Shown here: positions 5,450 through 6,302 of the stretch, in pieces | Position numbering within the stretch: the first letter of the stretch is position 1 | How the letters are laid out: every line of letters starts with the position of its first letter | Source: Desulfurococcales archaeon | Lineage (GTDB): Archaea; Thermoproteota; Thermoprotei_A; Sulfolobales; Desulfurococcaceae | Direction: 5' to 3' | Length of the DNA stretch: 6,302 nt | Assembly (NCBI GenBank): GCA_015521265.1 | Contig: WAON01000196.1 | Span: forward strand, 1 to 6,302 | The notes under the pieces: generated by a model | The model's database searches: none | Seen by the model: only the letters and a program-made list of their open reading frames with translations | Told to the model about the DNA's origin: nothing | Made by a program: the position numbers and the translations under genes

Positions 5450-6302
5450 TCATTTTGTCGTCACAATGACTTCTTTGTTATGTATTATAAACGTGTGCTC
5501 GAACTGTGCAACCATCCCACCACCCCTCTCAACTAGTATAGGATAACCGTGGACTAATCTGTGATTCATCATTAGCTTCAAAATATTCCTAAGCCCTTCA
5601 GTAGTTTCGAATAGGTTACGATACCATCTCTCCGTAAAGGGTAGTGTGCGGCGTTCACTCCATATCTTTTTATAAACTATTAACTCTCTCCTAGTATACC
5701 TACCCCTACGTAGTGGTAGTAGCGAGTAAATCGTAACAATGCTTCCCTCACTAACGAATCCAGCGCCATCGGTTGCGAAGGGTTCTATAGCGTAAACTCC
5801 TTCCTCCAATCTCCACCTGGCCAGGCGATCATGATAATTCGGTATGCTCTTACCGCTATGTATTAACCATCGACCAATACTGTGCCCTGTAAGGTTTTTT
5901 ATCGGTTTATAACCTATAGACTTAATGGTATCCTCGATTACCTTCCCAACCTCGCTTACCCTAATACCTGGTTTAACAGTTTCCAAAGCGTTTTCCAGAG
6001 CTTTCCTGCTAGCTTCTAATAATCCGTCGTATAATGGGTTAAAGGATACTGTTACTGCCGTATCAGCGATGTATCCGTCAACATGTACTCCGAGATCGAT
6101 CTTCAACACGGCATCATCGGGAATAACAAGTTCGTCGTTAATAATGGGGGTATAGTGTGCTGCAACCTCATTAATACTCAGATTAGCAGGGAAAGCAGGT
6201 TCACCGCCTAATTCCCTAATCCTCCCCTCTATGAACTCGGCAAGCTCTAATAGTTTCATACCAGGCTTAGCAGTCTTAGCAGACTCCTCCCGGACTATCC
6301 GG
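5450..6302 (-). CDS. map: Methionine aminopeptidase, type II (partial at right edge)
   Basis: This enzyme removes the N-terminal Met from new proteins at the ribosome, using two metal ions. The reading frame runs to the right edge; ATG 6259 is internal, because the 14 residues before it (RIVREESAKTAKPG) continue the normal N-terminal helix. Aligning with the Pyrococcus furiosus enzyme suggests only about 13 residues are missing. In numbering from the first visible codon (283 residues), the active site is complete: His49 (AAHYTP), metal ligands Asp69 and Asp80 (KIDLGVHVDGYIADTAV), His140 (TGHSIGRW), Glu173 (YAIEPFAT) and Glu268 (FEHTF), plus His148 of the second substrate His. Spacing matches the Pyrococcus enzyme within one or two residues. 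The insertion between Glu173 and Glu268 is the helical subdomain that defines type II. It leads the cluster that includes the DUF1512-like gene and 5S rRNA. Confidence 0.96.
   Translation of the reverse strand, partial: RIVREESAKTAKPGMKLLELAEFIEGRIRELGGEPAFPANLSINEVAAHYTPIINDELVIPDDAVLKIDLGVHVDGYIADTAVTVSFNPLYDGLLEASRKALENALETVKPGIRVSEVGKVIEDTIKSIGYKPIKNLTGHSIGRWLIHSGKSIPNYHDRLARWRLEEGVYAIEPFATDGAGFVSEGSIVTIYSLLPLRRGRYTRRELIVYKKIWSERRTLPFTERWYRNLFETTEGLRNILKLMMNHRLVHGYPILVERGGGMVAQFEHTFIIHNKEVIVTTK

Noticed and set aside
5416..5460. ATGATGA resembling box C of a C/D guide RNA, plus strand
   Set aside because: No box D (CTGA) or D'/C' pair was found at a suitable distance downstream.
6257..6259. 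ATG as the start of methionine aminopeptidase
   Set aside because: The frame stays open to the window edge and the 14 residues before this Met match the conserved N-terminal helix of the family, so the Met is internal.

Overview
The window comes from a hyperthermophilic archaeon, most likely a crenarchaeon of the Desulfurococcales type. The evidence is an archaeal-style 5S rRNA with a GC-rich terminal helix set in AT-richer DNA, TATA-box promoters about 26 bp upstream of expected transcription starts, AGG/AGA and ATA-rich codon use, a type II (archaeal) methionine aminopeptidase and an archaeal DUF1512-like membrane protein. The genus cannot be fixed from sequence reading alone.

Layout, left to right. 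Positions 1-596 (minus strand) hold the first 198 codons of a tyrosine recombinase/integrase that runs off the left edge. Positions 597-795 form a divergent intergenic region with promoters for both flanking genes, a 10-bp GC palindrome and a cluster of TGTAA/TTACA pentamers. Positions 796-2010 (plus strand) encode an unrecognised exported protein with a signal peptide, a Tyr-rich extracytoplasmic domain and a C-terminal membrane anchor.

The rest is a tight minus-strand cluster. In transcription order (right to left) it contains methionine aminopeptidase (5' end cut by the right edge), a DUF1512-like membrane-anchored protein, a membrane-anchored double-CxxC zinc ribbon (4-nt overlap with the DUF1512-like gene), 5S rRNA, a small two-TM protein and pyruvate kinase. 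Pyruvate kinase ends 5 bp from the stop of the convergent exported-protein gene.

The cluster joins protein maturation (MetAP), ribosome assembly (5S) and glycolysis (pyruvate kinase) with three small or uncharacterised membrane proteins. The most unusual observations are: an abrupt synonymous-codon switch inside the recombinase gene near the boundary of its two domains (wobble A/C 18/112 codons before, 62/85 after); a 5S rRNA TATA box embedded in the 3' coding end of the zinc-ribbon gene; an extended 5S helix I; and a pyruvate kinase whose K+-dependence position is Gln instead of the usual Glu or Lys. No CRISPR array, insertion sequence or tRNA was seen.
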